From positions 1-39,509 of the forward strand of contig CAOJGX010000014.1 of assembly GCA_948435735.1 (NCBI GenBank): 39,509 bases of DNA, in the 5' to 3' direction. The position numbers and the translations under genes were made by a program. The stretch comes from an uncultured Clostridium sp. (lineage in GTDB: Bacteria; Bacillota; Clostridia; TANB77; CAG-508). The notes below the pieces were generated by a model that saw nothing but the letters and a program-made list of their open reading frames with translations, made no database searches and had not been told where the DNA came from. This document shows positions 8,126 through 16,815 of this stretch, piece after piece. Each line of letters begins with the position of its first letter. Position 1 is the first letter of the stretch.

Positions 8126-9531
8126 AGTTTTGGGTGAAATTGAATTTGTGTATTATTGTGATGATTGCTGTGGTTTTGTCGTGTAGTAGGTTTATTATGG
8201 TGAGGCAGAATTTTAGAGCTTCGATTGAAAATAGTGCCAATCAGAATATGAATCAGCATCGTTTGGAAAGGTATTCTTTGGAAAGTAATATGATTAATCA
8301 GATTCAGTTGGGAGAAGCGGTTACAAGTGAAAAAATGGTGGAGTCAATTGAGGCTTTGTATTCGTATTTGGAGGAAAATTCGGGGAAAGTTGCTTTGTAT
8401 ACAGAAAAACAAGAACTGATTTTTTGTAATTTTGAGCCCATGAAAGAGATAGAAATTGGGAAATTACTGGAAGAAGAAACAGATAGGTATTGTGTGAGGA
8501 AAATACAAAATCAATATTATATGCTATTTTCCTCGTGCTGGACAATGAATCAAGAGACAATTTATAGGATAAATTGTTATGATATTACACCAATTTACGA
8601 GGAAAGAAATCGCCAAATTAGTGAAATTATGTATGCAGATATGATTATTTTAGTGATTGCCTCGAGTTTTATTTGTATTTTTTCAAAATTGTTGACAAGA
8701 CCGATAGAATACTTAAATAAGGCGAGCAAAGAAATTTCTTCTGGTAAATTTCAAGAGCGAGTGAATATTAAAACTACAGATGAAATTGGAGAATTAGCAG
8801 ATAGTTTTAATAAAATGGCAGAGGAAATTGAGCATAAAATCAATTCACTTAAGTTTGCTATGCAAGCCAAAGATGATTTTGTAACAGGATTTTCACACGA
8901 AATAAAAACGCCAATGACGGCAATTATTGGTTATGCGGATTTGTTGAGATTAAGAAAATGCGATGAACAAACGACTGCTAAAGCTTTGAATTATATTTAT
9001 TCGGAAGCCAAAAGGTTGGAGGAACTTTCGTATAAAATGTTAGCTTTGATGGAGTTGACAGAGTATAGAATTGAATTGGAAAGAGTACAAGTAAAGGAAG
9101 TTGTGGAGAAAATTGCGAAAAAAATTGTTTTAGAAAATATGGATTTAAAGATTGTTGTAGAGGAGGCTTTTGTCAAAGTTGACCAAAGTTTGCTAGAAGT
9201 GGTCATCCGAAATTTAGTGCAAAATAGTCAAAAAGCAGAGCCAAAAGATAATTGCGTTTGGGTGAAAGGAGAATTACTGGAAAATCAAACCTATAGAATT
9301 TCGGTGATAGATGGTGGAAAAGGAATTCCGAAGGAACAGATTAGCCGTGTGACAGAGAATTTTTATATGGTGGATAAATCACGTAATAGGCAAAATGGTG
9401 GGACTGGAATTGGGCTTTCTTTGTGTAAAAAAATTTTGGAGCTTCATCAGTCGGAACTTGTGATTGAAAGTGAGGAAGGTGTTGGAACAAAAGTGAGTTT
9501 TGAATTGGAGGTGCTGGAAAATGAGGAATAA
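8122..9531 (+). CDS. HAMP-domain sensor histidine kinase
   Basis: HAMP; H-box GFSHEIKTPMTAIIGYADLL; N-box VIRNLVQNSQKA; G-boxes DGGKGIP, GGTGIGLSLCKKI. Confidence 0.95.
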   Translation: MKFWVKLNLCIIVMIAVVLSCSRFIMVRQNFRASIENSANQNMNQHRLERYSLESNMINQIQLGEAVTSEKMVESIEALYSYLEENSGKVALYTEKQELIFCNFEPMKEIEIGKLLEEETDRYCVRKIQNQYYMLFSSCWTMNQETIYRINCYDITPIYEERNRQISEIMYADMIILVIASSFICIFSKLLTRPIEYLNKASKEISSGKFQERVNIKTTDEIGELADSFNKMAEEIEHKINSLKFAMQAKDDFVTGFSHEIKTPMTAIIGYADLLRLRKCDEQTTAKALNYIYSEAKRLEELSYKMLALMELTEYRIELERVQVKEVVEKIAKKIVLENMDLKIVVEEAFVKVDQSLLEVVIRNLVQNSQKAEPKDNCVWVKGELLENQTYRISVIDGGKGIPKEQISRVTENFYMVDKSRNRQNGGTGIGLSLCKKILELHQSELVIESEEGVGTKVSFELEVLENEE

Positions 9532-10288
9532 ATTATTGATTTTGCTTGTGTTTGTAATTGTTTTGCTTTCCTTTTTTTTGCCGAAATGGTTGTTTGAAAT
9601 AGAAGATTTAAAGGCAGAAAATCAGCTGTTTTCTGTTGTGAAGCCTAAAAGTAAGATGGATGTGCAAGCAGAGAAAATTTATTTGGTCAAGGCAATTCAT
9701 GATATGAGTGAGGGGAATAGAAATGTGCTAATTAGTCAAAAACAGCCAGTTTATGGTGATGGCCATACGAGGTATGCAGAAGTAGAGTCGACAGAAATTA
9801 TAAAAACAGTGCAGGGACAAGAGGAAAATGAGATAAATCGCTTGAAAAGTGAGTTGTCAAAGTTAGAAAATGGAAAGGTTTTGAAGGCCTTGAATATAGA
9901 TGCAAATTTTGCTAGCTATGATATTGAAGTAGGGAATTTTATGTATTCTAATCAAGAAAGTCAATATGAAATAAAACAATTTTGTTTAGAAAGTGAAATG
10001 GATAGGTTTAATCTGGAAATAGAAGACAAAACGGGAAAAATTCTTTATTTGTTATTTCCAAAAGAGAAACTTTGTGAGGATAGAGAAATTGAGGAGATTT
10101 TGCAAGATTATATTGAATATTTGGATTTGTATATTATTGATGATTGGACATTTGAAAATAATTTGTTGAAGTCAGAAAAGGCACAGTTGGTTGTTTCTTT
10201 GATTCAAAATGAAAAAGAATATTTGTTGTCTATTCAGACAATGACGAAATATTCAAAATATTATGAAATAGTGGAAAGTGCTAAATAG
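9521..10288 (+). CDS. Membrane-anchored hypothetical protein co-transcribed with the two-component system
   Basis: ATG 9521 (MRNKLLILLVFVIVLLSFFLPKWLFEIEDL) overlaps the HK stop; N-terminal TM anchor. Confidence 0.65.
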   Translation: MRNKLLILLVFVIVLLSFFLPKWLFEIEDLKAENQLFSVVKPKSKMDVQAEKIYLVKAIHDMSEGNRNVLISQKQPVYGDGHTRYAEVESTEIIKTVQGQEENEINRLKSELSKLENGKVLKALNIDANFASYDIEVGNFMYSNQESQYEIKQFCLESEMDRFNLEIEDKTGKILYLLFPKEKLCEDREIEEILQDYIEYLDLYIIDDWTFENNLLKSEKAQLVVSLIQNEKEYLLSIQTMTKYSKYYEIVESAK

Positions 10289-10308
10289 ATACAAATTAGA
10301 TACAAGTT

Positions 10309-10358
10309 TAAAACAAGTTTGATACAGTTGTGTGTTACATTAAGAAAAACTTGTTTTA
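10309..10358. promoter_or_regulatory. Perfect 12-bp inverted repeat abutting the SD of the downstream gene
   Basis: TAAAACAAGTTT (10309-10320) ... AAACTTGTTTTA (10347-10358), then AGGAGG 10358-10363 and ATG 10369. Confidence 0.55.
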
Positions 10359-10368
10359 GGAGGTTTGT

Positions 10369-11097
10369 ATGGAATTTGTTGCAAATGAAGGAAAAAAGGT
10401 GGAAATTGAAGTGGGAGGTGAAATTTATTTAAGACATGCGATAAAAACAAGATTTGTGAACCAAGGTGACAATTATTTGAGAATTTTTCAAGAATTTGTT
10501 GTTCCAATTTATGAAAAAGGTGATATAATAGCAAGTAGTGAGAAGATTATTGCATTATGTCAAAATCGAGTGGTGCGAAGAGATGAGATTAAAATTGGTT
10601 GGTGGGCGAGGATTTTGTCAAAGTTTGCTTGTCAGAAGAATCGTGGTGGTTATGGTGTAGGAATGTCAATTAATATGCAATATGCGATTAATAAGGTCGG
10701 GCTGATAAAAGTATTATGGGCAAGTTTGGCAAGTGGAGTGACAAAATTATTTGGTATAAAAGGTGTATTTTACAAAATTGTGGGTCAAGAAGTGAGTGGT
10801 TTAGATGGTTTTTATGATGGGGCGTGGAGTGAGTATCGCGATATTGGAATTGAAGTTCCAGAAAATCCGACAGCGGTTTGTAAGGAGATTAAGGAAAAGT
10901 TGGGGATTAGCTGTATGATTGTGGATTCCAATGATTTTGGTCAGGAAGTTTTGGGAAAATCGGAGGATATTGAGTTGTCAGAAAAGGAGCTGAAAGCCTT
11001 GATTAAAGATAATCCAGCAGGGCAAGGAAAGCAGAGAACACCACTTATTTTAATTAGAAAAAAAGGTAACTTTTTTGGAACATGTGAGAATATATAA
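10369..11097 (+). CDS. CofE-like (coenzyme F420-0:gamma-glutamyl ligase-like) protein
   Basis: KVGLIKVLWASLASGVTKLFGIKGVFYKIVGQEVSGLDGFYDGAWSEY...IVDSNDFGQEVLGKS...DNPAGQGKQRTP layout recalls the F420 ligase-like family. Confidence 0.65.
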   Translation: MEFVANEGKKVEIEVGGEIYLRHAIKTRFVNQGDNYLRIFQEFVVPIYEKGDIIASSEKIIALCQNRVVRRDEIKIGWWARILSKFACQKNRGGYGVGMSINMQYAINKVGLIKVLWASLASGVTKLFGIKGVFYKIVGQEVSGLDGFYDGAWSEYRDIGIEVPENPTAVCKEIKEKLGISCMIVDSNDFGQEVLGKSEDIELSEKELKALIKDNPAGQGKQRTPLILIRKKGNFFGTCENI

Positions 11098-11125
11098 ATA
11101 AAACCAAGAAAGAGAAGTAGTAGAT

Positions 11126-11884
11126 ATGGAAAAGAGTAGGAGAAGAAAAAGGAGAAAAAGTGTTGTAATCGTTGTTGTTTTTCTAATGATGATTTTATTA
11201 GTGTGGAAGTCGAAAGGTCATGATAAGCAGAAAAGTATTGAAGATATAGAGAATAATGTGAAAGATAAAGTAGAAAATACGGTAGCTGAAAAAGAGCCGA
11301 TATTAGAGGAGGAGCAAAAAACGGAAATAGTGGATTGGCGTTTGGTTTTGGTTAATCAAGAAAATGCACTGCCAAGTGATTTTGGGATTGAGCTTACAAA
11401 AATTGACCGAATTAGAGAGTTTGATGTTAGGGCGATTGGTGAATTAAATCAGATGATAGATGCGATGAAAAAGGATGGAATTACGAATGTTTGGGTGCAA
11501 TCAGCTTATAGAAGCGTGGAGCACCAAAAAGAGTTGTTTGAACATAAAATAAGGGAGTATGAAGCACAAGGAAAAACACATGAGGAAGCAGAAAAAATTG
11601 TACTTCAGACACTCAATAAACCGGGAACAAGCGAACATAATTTGGGTTTGGCAGTTGATTTTAACTATGTGGATTATAGTTTTGATGAAACAGCAGGGTT
11701 TAAATGGCTGAAGGAAAATGCTGAAAAGTATGGATTTATTTTGCGTTATGAGAAAGAGAAGGAGACAATTACCAAAGTGGCTTATGAGCCATGGCATTGG
11801 AGATTTGTGGGAAGAGAACATGCGGTGAAGATGAATGAGTTGGGGATGTGTTTGGAGGAGTATGTGGAGTATTTGAGTCAATAG
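11126..11884 (+). CDS. M15-family D-alanyl-D-alanine carboxypeptidase (VanY/DacB-like)
   Basis: YRSVEHQKELF...KPGTSEHNLGLAVDF...EPWHWRFVGREHA with conserved zinc ligands. Confidence 0.93.
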   Translation: MEKSRRRKRRKSVVIVVVFLMMILLVWKSKGHDKQKSIEDIENNVKDKVENTVAEKEPILEEEQKTEIVDWRLVLVNQENALPSDFGIELTKIDRIREFDVRAIGELNQMIDAMKKDGITNVWVQSAYRSVEHQKELFEHKIREYEAQGKTHEEAEKIVLQTLNKPGTSEHNLGLAVDFNYVDYSFDETAGFKWLKENAEKYGFILRYEKEKETITKVAYEPWHWRFVGREHAVKMNELGMCLEEYVEYLSQ

Positions 11885-11920
11885 AAAACCGCTCACTTCT
11901 GTATTGCTAGAAGTGAGCGG
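11885..11920 (-). terminator. Intrinsic terminator for the minus-strand 57-aa ORF
   Basis: CCGCTCACTTCT-GTATTGCT-AGAAGTGAGCGG perfect 12-bp stem; minus strand continues TTTTCTAT. Confidence 0.75.
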
Positions 11921-11927
11921 TAGGAGA

Positions 11928-12101
11928 TTATGAATTCTCCAGTTTTGTTAGCTTTTCTAAGAAAGCTAGTTTTTGCTCCAAGTTTTCTATGCTAACTGGA
12001 ATCCCAAGGGCGATTAGTGATACAATTTTTTCGCATGACTGTAAAAAGTCAGCATAATAATGATTAAAAATTCTTGATGGGATTGTTAAGGTATTTTTCA
12101 T
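11928..12101 (-). CDS. Small ORF (57 aa) not in the supplied track: MKNTLTIPSRIFNHYYADFLQSCEKIVSLIALGIPVSIENLEQKLAFLEKLTKLENS
   Basis: ATG at 12101 (minus), SD AAAAAGGAG, consensus promoter TTGACA (12170-12165)-17-TATACT (12147-12142), terminator immediately downstream. Confidence 0.7.
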   Translation of the reverse strand: MKNTLTIPSRIFNHYYADFLQSCEKIVSLIALGIPVSIENLEQKLAFLEKLTKLENS

Positions 12102-12172
12102 ATGTTTCTCCTTTTTAATGTCATATTGACTTGATACTTATAGTATAACATATTTTACATAAAATGTCAATA

Positions 12173-12197
12173 TGTGCTGCCTCCAAAAGTTAGAGGT
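12173..12197. mobile_element. Possible solo terminal end of an IS3/IS150-type element
   Basis: TGTGCTGCCTCCAAAAGTTAGAGGT resembles TGTnCTGCnCCnAAAAGTTAGAC-type ends; no transposase nearby. Confidence 0.3.
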
Positions 12198-12260
12198 ACA
12201 TTCCTCAAGAAGTTAGAGGATATGAAAAGGATATTTTTAGTCAAAACTGTCATATTTCCC

Positions 12261-12307
12261 AAACTCCTTACATAAAATATTAGTAATTATATTTTATAAA
12301 GGAGTTT
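12261..12307 (+). promoter_or_regulatory. Long inverted repeat enclosing the asnB Shine-Dalgarno
   Basis: AAACTCCTT-AC-ATAAAATAT / TAGTAATT / ATATTTTAT-A-AAGGAGTTT; two 9-bp perfect segments. Confidence 0.65.
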
Positions 12308-12311
12308 TTTT

Positions 12312-14159
12312 ATGTGTGGAATTGTTGGAATCGTAAATTACAAAAAAGATATTTCAGAGCAACATACAATTATTAGAAATATGACCAAAATGTTATCCAA
12401 AAGGGGCCCAGATGAAGAAGGTTTATTTTTAGATAAACATTGTAATCTAGGTCACAGACGTCTTAGTATTATTGATATAGAAAACGGAAAACAGCCAATG
12501 TCATGTACAGTAGACGAAGTTACATATACGATTGTGTACAATGGTCAAATTTATAACACAAAAGAATTGCGAGAAACCTTGCTAGATAATGGTTTCAAAT
12601 TTAAGGGGCATTCGGATACAGAAGTTTTGCTAAAAAGCTATATTTTTTATGGGAAAGAGATATGCAAGCATGTAAATGGAATTTTTGCATTTGCTATTTG
12701 GAATCATAAAAAACAAGAATTGTTTATGGCAAGAGATCATTTTGGAATCAAGCCACTTTATTATACTATGATAGAAAATAATTTGATTTTTGGTTCAGAA
12801 GTGAAAGCAATTTTGGCTCATCCTTTTGTCAAACCGAAACTTGACAAAACAGGAATTTCCGAACTTTTTGGAATTGGCCCAAGCCATACACCAGGTCTTA
12901 GCCCATTCAAAGAAATTTACGAATTAGAACCAGCTCATTTTATGGTGTATCATCAAAATTGTTTCAAAAAAGAAGAATATTGGAAACTTGAAACCAAAGA
13001 GCATACAGATGACTTAGAAACAACCTGCGAAAAGATAAGATTTTTACTCAAAGATTCGATTGAAAGACAACTTGTTTCTGATGTTCCACTTTGTTGTTTG
13101 TTATCGGGAGGGTTAGATTCTAGTATTATTACAGCCTATGCAAGTCAGTATTACAAAGAGAAATATGGTAGAAAATTATCCACATTTTCGGTAGATTATG
13201 TGGATAACGATAAAAATTTTGTCAAAAGTGATTTTCAACCAAACAGCGATAATTACTACATTGATTTAATGGCAAAAGAATTTGACACAGATCATCACAA
13301 AATTATATTAGATACTCCAGCTTTATATCAATCCCTAGAAGATGCCATGCTAGCCAGGGACTTTCCGGGAATGGCGGATGTGGATTCTTCGTATTTGCTA
13401 TTTTTCCAAGAAGTGAAAAAGCAAGCCAAAGTGACACTTTCGGGAGAATGCTCTGATGAGATTTTTGGCGGTTATCCATGGTATTTTAGGAAAGATAGTT
13501 TGGAAAGTAATACATTTCCATGGTCGCTTGCAATTTCGGAAAGACAGAAATTGCTTCATCCAGAAATTGCGCAAAAAATTGATTTAAAAGAATATATTGA
13601 TAGGCAATACCAAGCGTCTTTAAGCAAAGTCGAATGTTTGCCAACCGATAGTGAGGTAAATCGATTAGAAAGAAAGTTAATTTATTTGACTTCTAATTGG
13701 TTTATGCAAACACTTCTTGATAGGACTGATAGGATGAGCATGTATAATGGATTTGAGGTAAGAGTTCCATTTTGTGATGTCCGAATTGTGGAATATTGTT
13801 GGAATATTCCATGGGAGATGAAGGCGTATAAGGGAAGAGAAAAGGGACTTTTGAGGCATGCGATGAAAAATGTTTTGCCAGAGGAAATTGTGAATCGAAA
13901 GAAGAGTCCTTATCCAAAAACGCATAATCCAAATTATACGAAAATTGTGAAAGAGGCGTTAAGTAAAGTTATGGAAAATAAAGAAGCGCCAATTAATCGA
14001 TTATTAAATCGAGAGTATATTTTGGATATTATTGAAACAGATGGAAAGGCGTTTACAAGACCATGGTTTGGGCAGCTTATGACAGGACCACAGTTGATGG
14101 CGTATTTGATTCAGGTGAATAGTTGGCTTGAGAAGTATGAGCTGGAAATTGAGATATAA
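12312..14159 (+). CDS. asnB: Asparagine synthase (glutamine-hydrolysing)
   Basis: MCGIVGIV N-terminal Cys2 glutaminase; LLSGGLDSSIITAYA PP-loop; FEVRVPFCD. Confidence 0.95.
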   Translation: MCGIVGIVNYKKDISEQHTIIRNMTKMLSKRGPDEEGLFLDKHCNLGHRRLSIIDIENGKQPMSCTVDEVTYTIVYNGQIYNTKELRETLLDNGFKFKGHSDTEVLLKSYIFYGKEICKHVNGIFAFAIWNHKKQELFMARDHFGIKPLYYTMIENNLIFGSEVKAILAHPFVKPKLDKTGISELFGIGPSHTPGLSPFKEIYELEPAHFMVYHQNCFKKEEYWKLETKEHTDDLETTCEKIRFLLKDSIERQLVSDVPLCCLLSGGLDSSIITAYASQYYKEKYGRKLSTFSVDYVDNDKNFVKSDFQPNSDNYYIDLMAKEFDTDHHKIILDTPALYQSLEDAMLARDFPGMADVDSSYLLFFQEVKKQAKVTLSGECSDEIFGGYPWYFRKDSLESNTFPWSLAISERQKLLHPEIAQKIDLKEYIDRQYQASLSKVECLPTDSEVNRLERKLIYLTSNWFMQTLLDRTDRMSMYNGFEVRVPFCDVRIVEYCWNIPWEMKAYKGREKGLLRHAMKNVLPEEIVNRKKSPYPKTHNPNYTKIVKEALSKVMENKEAPINRLLNREYILDIIETDGKAFTRPWFGQLMTGPQLMAYLIQVNSWLEKYELEIEI

Positions 14160-14166
14160 AAAGTTC

Positions 14167-14188
14167 AAGGTCGCAGAGATGCGACCTT
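14167..14188 (+). terminator. Hairpin after asnB
   Basis: AAGGTCGCA-GAGA-TGCGACCTT; weak T tract. Confidence 0.55.
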
Positions 14189-14194
14189 ATTATG

Positions 14195-14476
14195 TTATTG
14201 TTCTCTTATCCAATTAAAGAAATCCTGTGCTTCATTAGGATATAAATAATCTGACCTTTTAACTTCAAATGGTTTTGATATTGGATTGGCGTATTTTAAT
14301 ACTTTTCCAATTTTTTTTTCTTCATTGCTATGATAGTCTTTCATCAAAGGAATAGGATTTCTTTTTGATTTTCCGTCTGCAGTAATCATCACTGTTACAT
14401 AGAGTACAAAAAAAGCAATAAGAAAAGCTACAGAAAAATAAAAAAGTAACAACATAACATACCTCCTTTTTCGCAA
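14195..14476 (-). CDS. Hypothetical single-TM protein
   Basis: N-terminal TM (YVMLLLFYFSVAFLIAFFVLYVTVMI), SD AAGGAGG on the minus strand. Confidence 0.6.
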   Translation of the reverse strand: MRKRRYVMLLLFYFSVAFLIAFFVLYVTVMITADGKSKRNPIPLMKDYHSNEEKKIGKVLKYANPISKPFEVKRSDYLYPNEAQDFFNWIREQ

Positions 14477-14598
14477 TTGCTTATGATTCAGCTATTTATA
14501 TTAACCCATCTTGATGTTGATAAGATAGGAGGATTTTTTACTAAAAATAATATTTCTAAATAATAATATCATAAAAATTTAACTTTATCAAGTATTAA

Positions 14599-15030
14599 TT
14601 ACCAACCATATACTGAGAACATTTTATTATTTTGACAATACTCAATCGCTTTTCTCACATAAGGAATCACATTCATAGGTAATTCATTTAAAGGATAAAA
14701 CGCAAGTTCATCACATTTATCTTTTTCCATAATTTGAATTTGTCCACTATAATTCTTGCAAGTCAGAAAATAATCGATACTTTCTCGCTCTTTTGTGCGT
14801 CTGTGCATTACATGAACAATTTCCAAATCATTTTCCTTAATATCAATTCCTGCTTCTTCGAAAGCTTCACGCCTCATGGCTGTGATAACACTTTCATTTC
14901 CGTCAATGTGCCCAGCGACAACACTATAATTTCCGTCTTCATAGCCAGTGTTATATCTTCTTAGTAATAATATTTGATTCTTTTCAATTAAAATTAAATG
15001 GCATGCAGTAACTAATTTAAATCTTTCCAT
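14599..15030 (-). CDS. NUDIX hydrolase
   Basis: GHIDGNESVITAMRREAFEEAGIDI Nudix box. Confidence 0.92.
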   Translation of the reverse strand: MERFKLVTACHLILIEKNQILLLRRYNTGYEDGNYSVVAGHIDGNESVITAMRREAFEEAGIDIKENDLEIVHVMHRRTKERESIDYFLTCKNYSGQIQIMEKDKCDELAFYPLNELPMNVIPYVRKAIEYCQNNKMFSVYGW

Positions 15031-15180
15031 TATTTCCTCTTTTCTATAGGCTAATTATAAAATAAATGTTTGTAAAAATCAAGAAGCTTTTATAATTTTT
15101 AAAATTCTTTACTTTTTCGCAAAGAAATGCTATAATAAAGTTTAGTTAGGTCAGATTTAGAAGGGAAGAAGGAGATAACT

Positions 15181-15417
15181 ATGAGATTAGATAAATTTCT
15201 AAAAGTGAGTCGTGTTATAAAACGTAGAACAGTTGCAAATGAAGCGGCTGATAGTGGAAGAATTTCGGTGAATGGAAAAGTAGTAAAACCAAGTTATGAA
15301 GTAAAAGTGGGAGATATTCTTGAAATTAAATTTGGAGATAAAGTTTCGAAATTTGAGATTTTAAAAATTCCAGAGAAAGTAGGGAAAGATTTGGGAGAAT
15401 TGATTAAGATTTTGTAA
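15181..15417 (+). CDS. rqcP: S4-domain RNA-binding protein, RqcP (YabO)-like
   Basis: MRLDKFLKVSRVIKRRTVANEAADSGRISVNGKVVKPSYEVKVGDILEI; ~79 aa. Confidence 0.85.
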   Translation: MRLDKFLKVSRVIKRRTVANEAADSGRISVNGKVVKPSYEVKVGDILEIKFGDKVSKFEILKIPEKVGKDLGELIKIL

Positions 15418-15476
15418 TAACTCTATGGAAAAAATATTAAAAAAGCAATATTACAGAGAATTTGTGTAAAAGAAAT

Positions 15477-15505
15477 TTGACAACTTTATGTAAAAATGGT
15501 ATAAT
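15477..15505 (+). promoter_or_regulatory. Consensus promoter TTGACA-17-TATAAT with extended TGG
   Basis: TTGACA 15477-15482, TATAAT 15500-15505, upstream of the 89-aa ORF. Confidence 0.85.
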
Positions 15506-15558
15506 AAAGAGAGGACACTTAAAAACAAAACAATTCTAATTAAGAAAAGGAGGCTATT

Positions 15559-15828
15559 ATGGTTAAGGAACGGCGTTTTCAAAACAAGATTGCTCTAATC
15601 TGTAAGGAGGATCTTCTGGGGTGTATTAGTGATGCTTTGAAGAAGAAAACAGAGGGCAGTGTCGTTATTACTGTTATAGGCATTGTAGAGGGTCAGGAAA
15701 TATGGTCTGAGGCGGAAATGGAAAATGGAGAGGTTTTAGAATGGATTGAGGGCTTAAGCAAATCTTGTTCTATAACATTGATTCATTTTTCTAATGGTGA
15801 TATTTTGAAGACCTGGCGATTAGTATAA
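15559..15828 (+). CDS. Hypothetical 89-aa protein
   Basis: SD AAGGAGG, consensus promoter and own terminator; no family recognised. Confidence 0.75.
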   Translation: MVKERRFQNKIALICKEDLLGCISDALKKKTEGSVVITVIGIVEGQEIWSEAEMENGEVLEWIEGLSKSCSITLIHFSNGDILKTWRLV

Positions 15829-15860
15829 GCGAAATACTTAACTGTAAGAGTTATTTTTGG

Positions 15861-15905
15861 AAAAAAGTCGTACTTTTATTTCGTGTGGCTTTTTTCTTTT
15901 TTTTG
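15861..15905 (+). terminator. Intrinsic terminator
   Basis: AAAAAAGUCGUAC / GUGUGGCUUUUUU fully paired with G-U wobbles, then a T-rich tract. Confidence 0.7.
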
Positions 15906-15970
15906 TCTAAAATGATTGATTAATCGAAAAAAATGTAATATAATAAACAAAATAAGTTAAGGAGGGAATT

Positions 15971-16747
15971 ATGTCAGTAGTAGAACAAGCCCAAATTGTT
16001 ACAAAGGAACAATTAAAAAAAGATATTTTTAAGTTTGCCATTTACTCTGAAAAAATGTCAAGTGTAGCTTTACCAGGCCAATTTTTGGAGATCCGAGTAA
16101 ATGATGATATTGAACCTTTTTTACGAAGACCCATCAGCATTTATAACATTGACAAAGAAAAAAATCAGCTAGAGTTTATTTTCCAAGTAAAAGGAAAGGG
16201 TACGGATATTTTATCGAAAAGGCAGATTGGCGATAAAATTAGCGTGATTGGGCCTGTGGGAAATGGAAGTTTTCAGTTTAAATCGTATCAAAAAATAGCT
16301 ATTATTGGTGGTGGAATTGGCATTTTTCCATTGTATGAATTGGCAAAACAAGCTAGTAAAACTGCTGATGTAACAACGTATTTAGGTTTTCGTAGTAAAG
16401 ATTTTGTTGTACTAGAAGATGAATTTTCTAAAGTTTCTAATCAACTTGTGATTACGACTGATGATGGAAGTTATCAAGAAAAGGGATTTGCCATTGATTT
16501 CTTAAAGTCAGATTGCCAAACAGAAAAACCAGATTGCATTTTTGCTTGTGGTCCACTTCCGATGTTAAGAGCAGTTCGAGATTTTGCGATTGCTAATCAT
16601 ATTCCTGCTCAAGTCTCGATGGAGGAAAGAATGGGTTGTGGTGTTGGTGTTTGTTTAGGATGTGCTGTAAAAAATAAGCATACCGAAGGAAATAAACACG
16701 TATGCAAGGATGGACCTGTGTTTGATGTGAATGAGATAGAATTTTAA
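15971..16747 (+). CDS. pyrK: Dihydroorotate dehydrogenase electron-transfer subunit
   Basis: FLRRPISIYN flavin motif, IGGGIGIFPLYELAK, C-terminal [2Fe-2S] cysteines MGCGVGVCLGCAVK...HVCKDGPVF. Confidence 0.95.
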   Translation: MSVVEQAQIVTKEQLKKDIFKFAIYSEKMSSVALPGQFLEIRVNDDIEPFLRRPISIYNIDKEKNQLEFIFQVKGKGTDILSKRQIGDKISVIGPVGNGSFQFKSYQKIAIIGGGIGIFPLYELAKQASKTADVTTYLGFRSKDFVVLEDEFSKVSNQLVITTDDGSYQEKGFAIDFLKSDCQTEKPDCIFACGPLPMLRAVRDFAIANHIPAQVSMEERMGCGVGVCLGCAVKNKHTEGNKHVCKDGPVFDVNEIEF

Positions 16748-16750
16748 ATG

Positions 16751-16775
16751 TAGGGGCGATTATCAATTGCCTGTA
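16751..16775. repeat. Copy 2 of TAGGGGCG... hairpin repeat family
   Basis: TAGGGGCGATTATCAATTGCCTGTA. Confidence 0.5.
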
Positions 16776-16815
16776 TAATAGATACAAATATAAAAAATCG
16801 AAAGGAAACAAAGAT

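Noticed and set aside
14500-14545. CCCATCTT...AAGATAGG hairpin near the minus-strand NUDIX/TM genes as a terminator
   Set aside because: The T-run is on the plus side where no upstream plus gene exists; too weak to call.
16768-16779. TTGCCT...TATAAT as a pyrD promoter
   Set aside because: The two boxes are almost adjacent, so no valid spacing; the bases belong to the GGGGC repeat copy.
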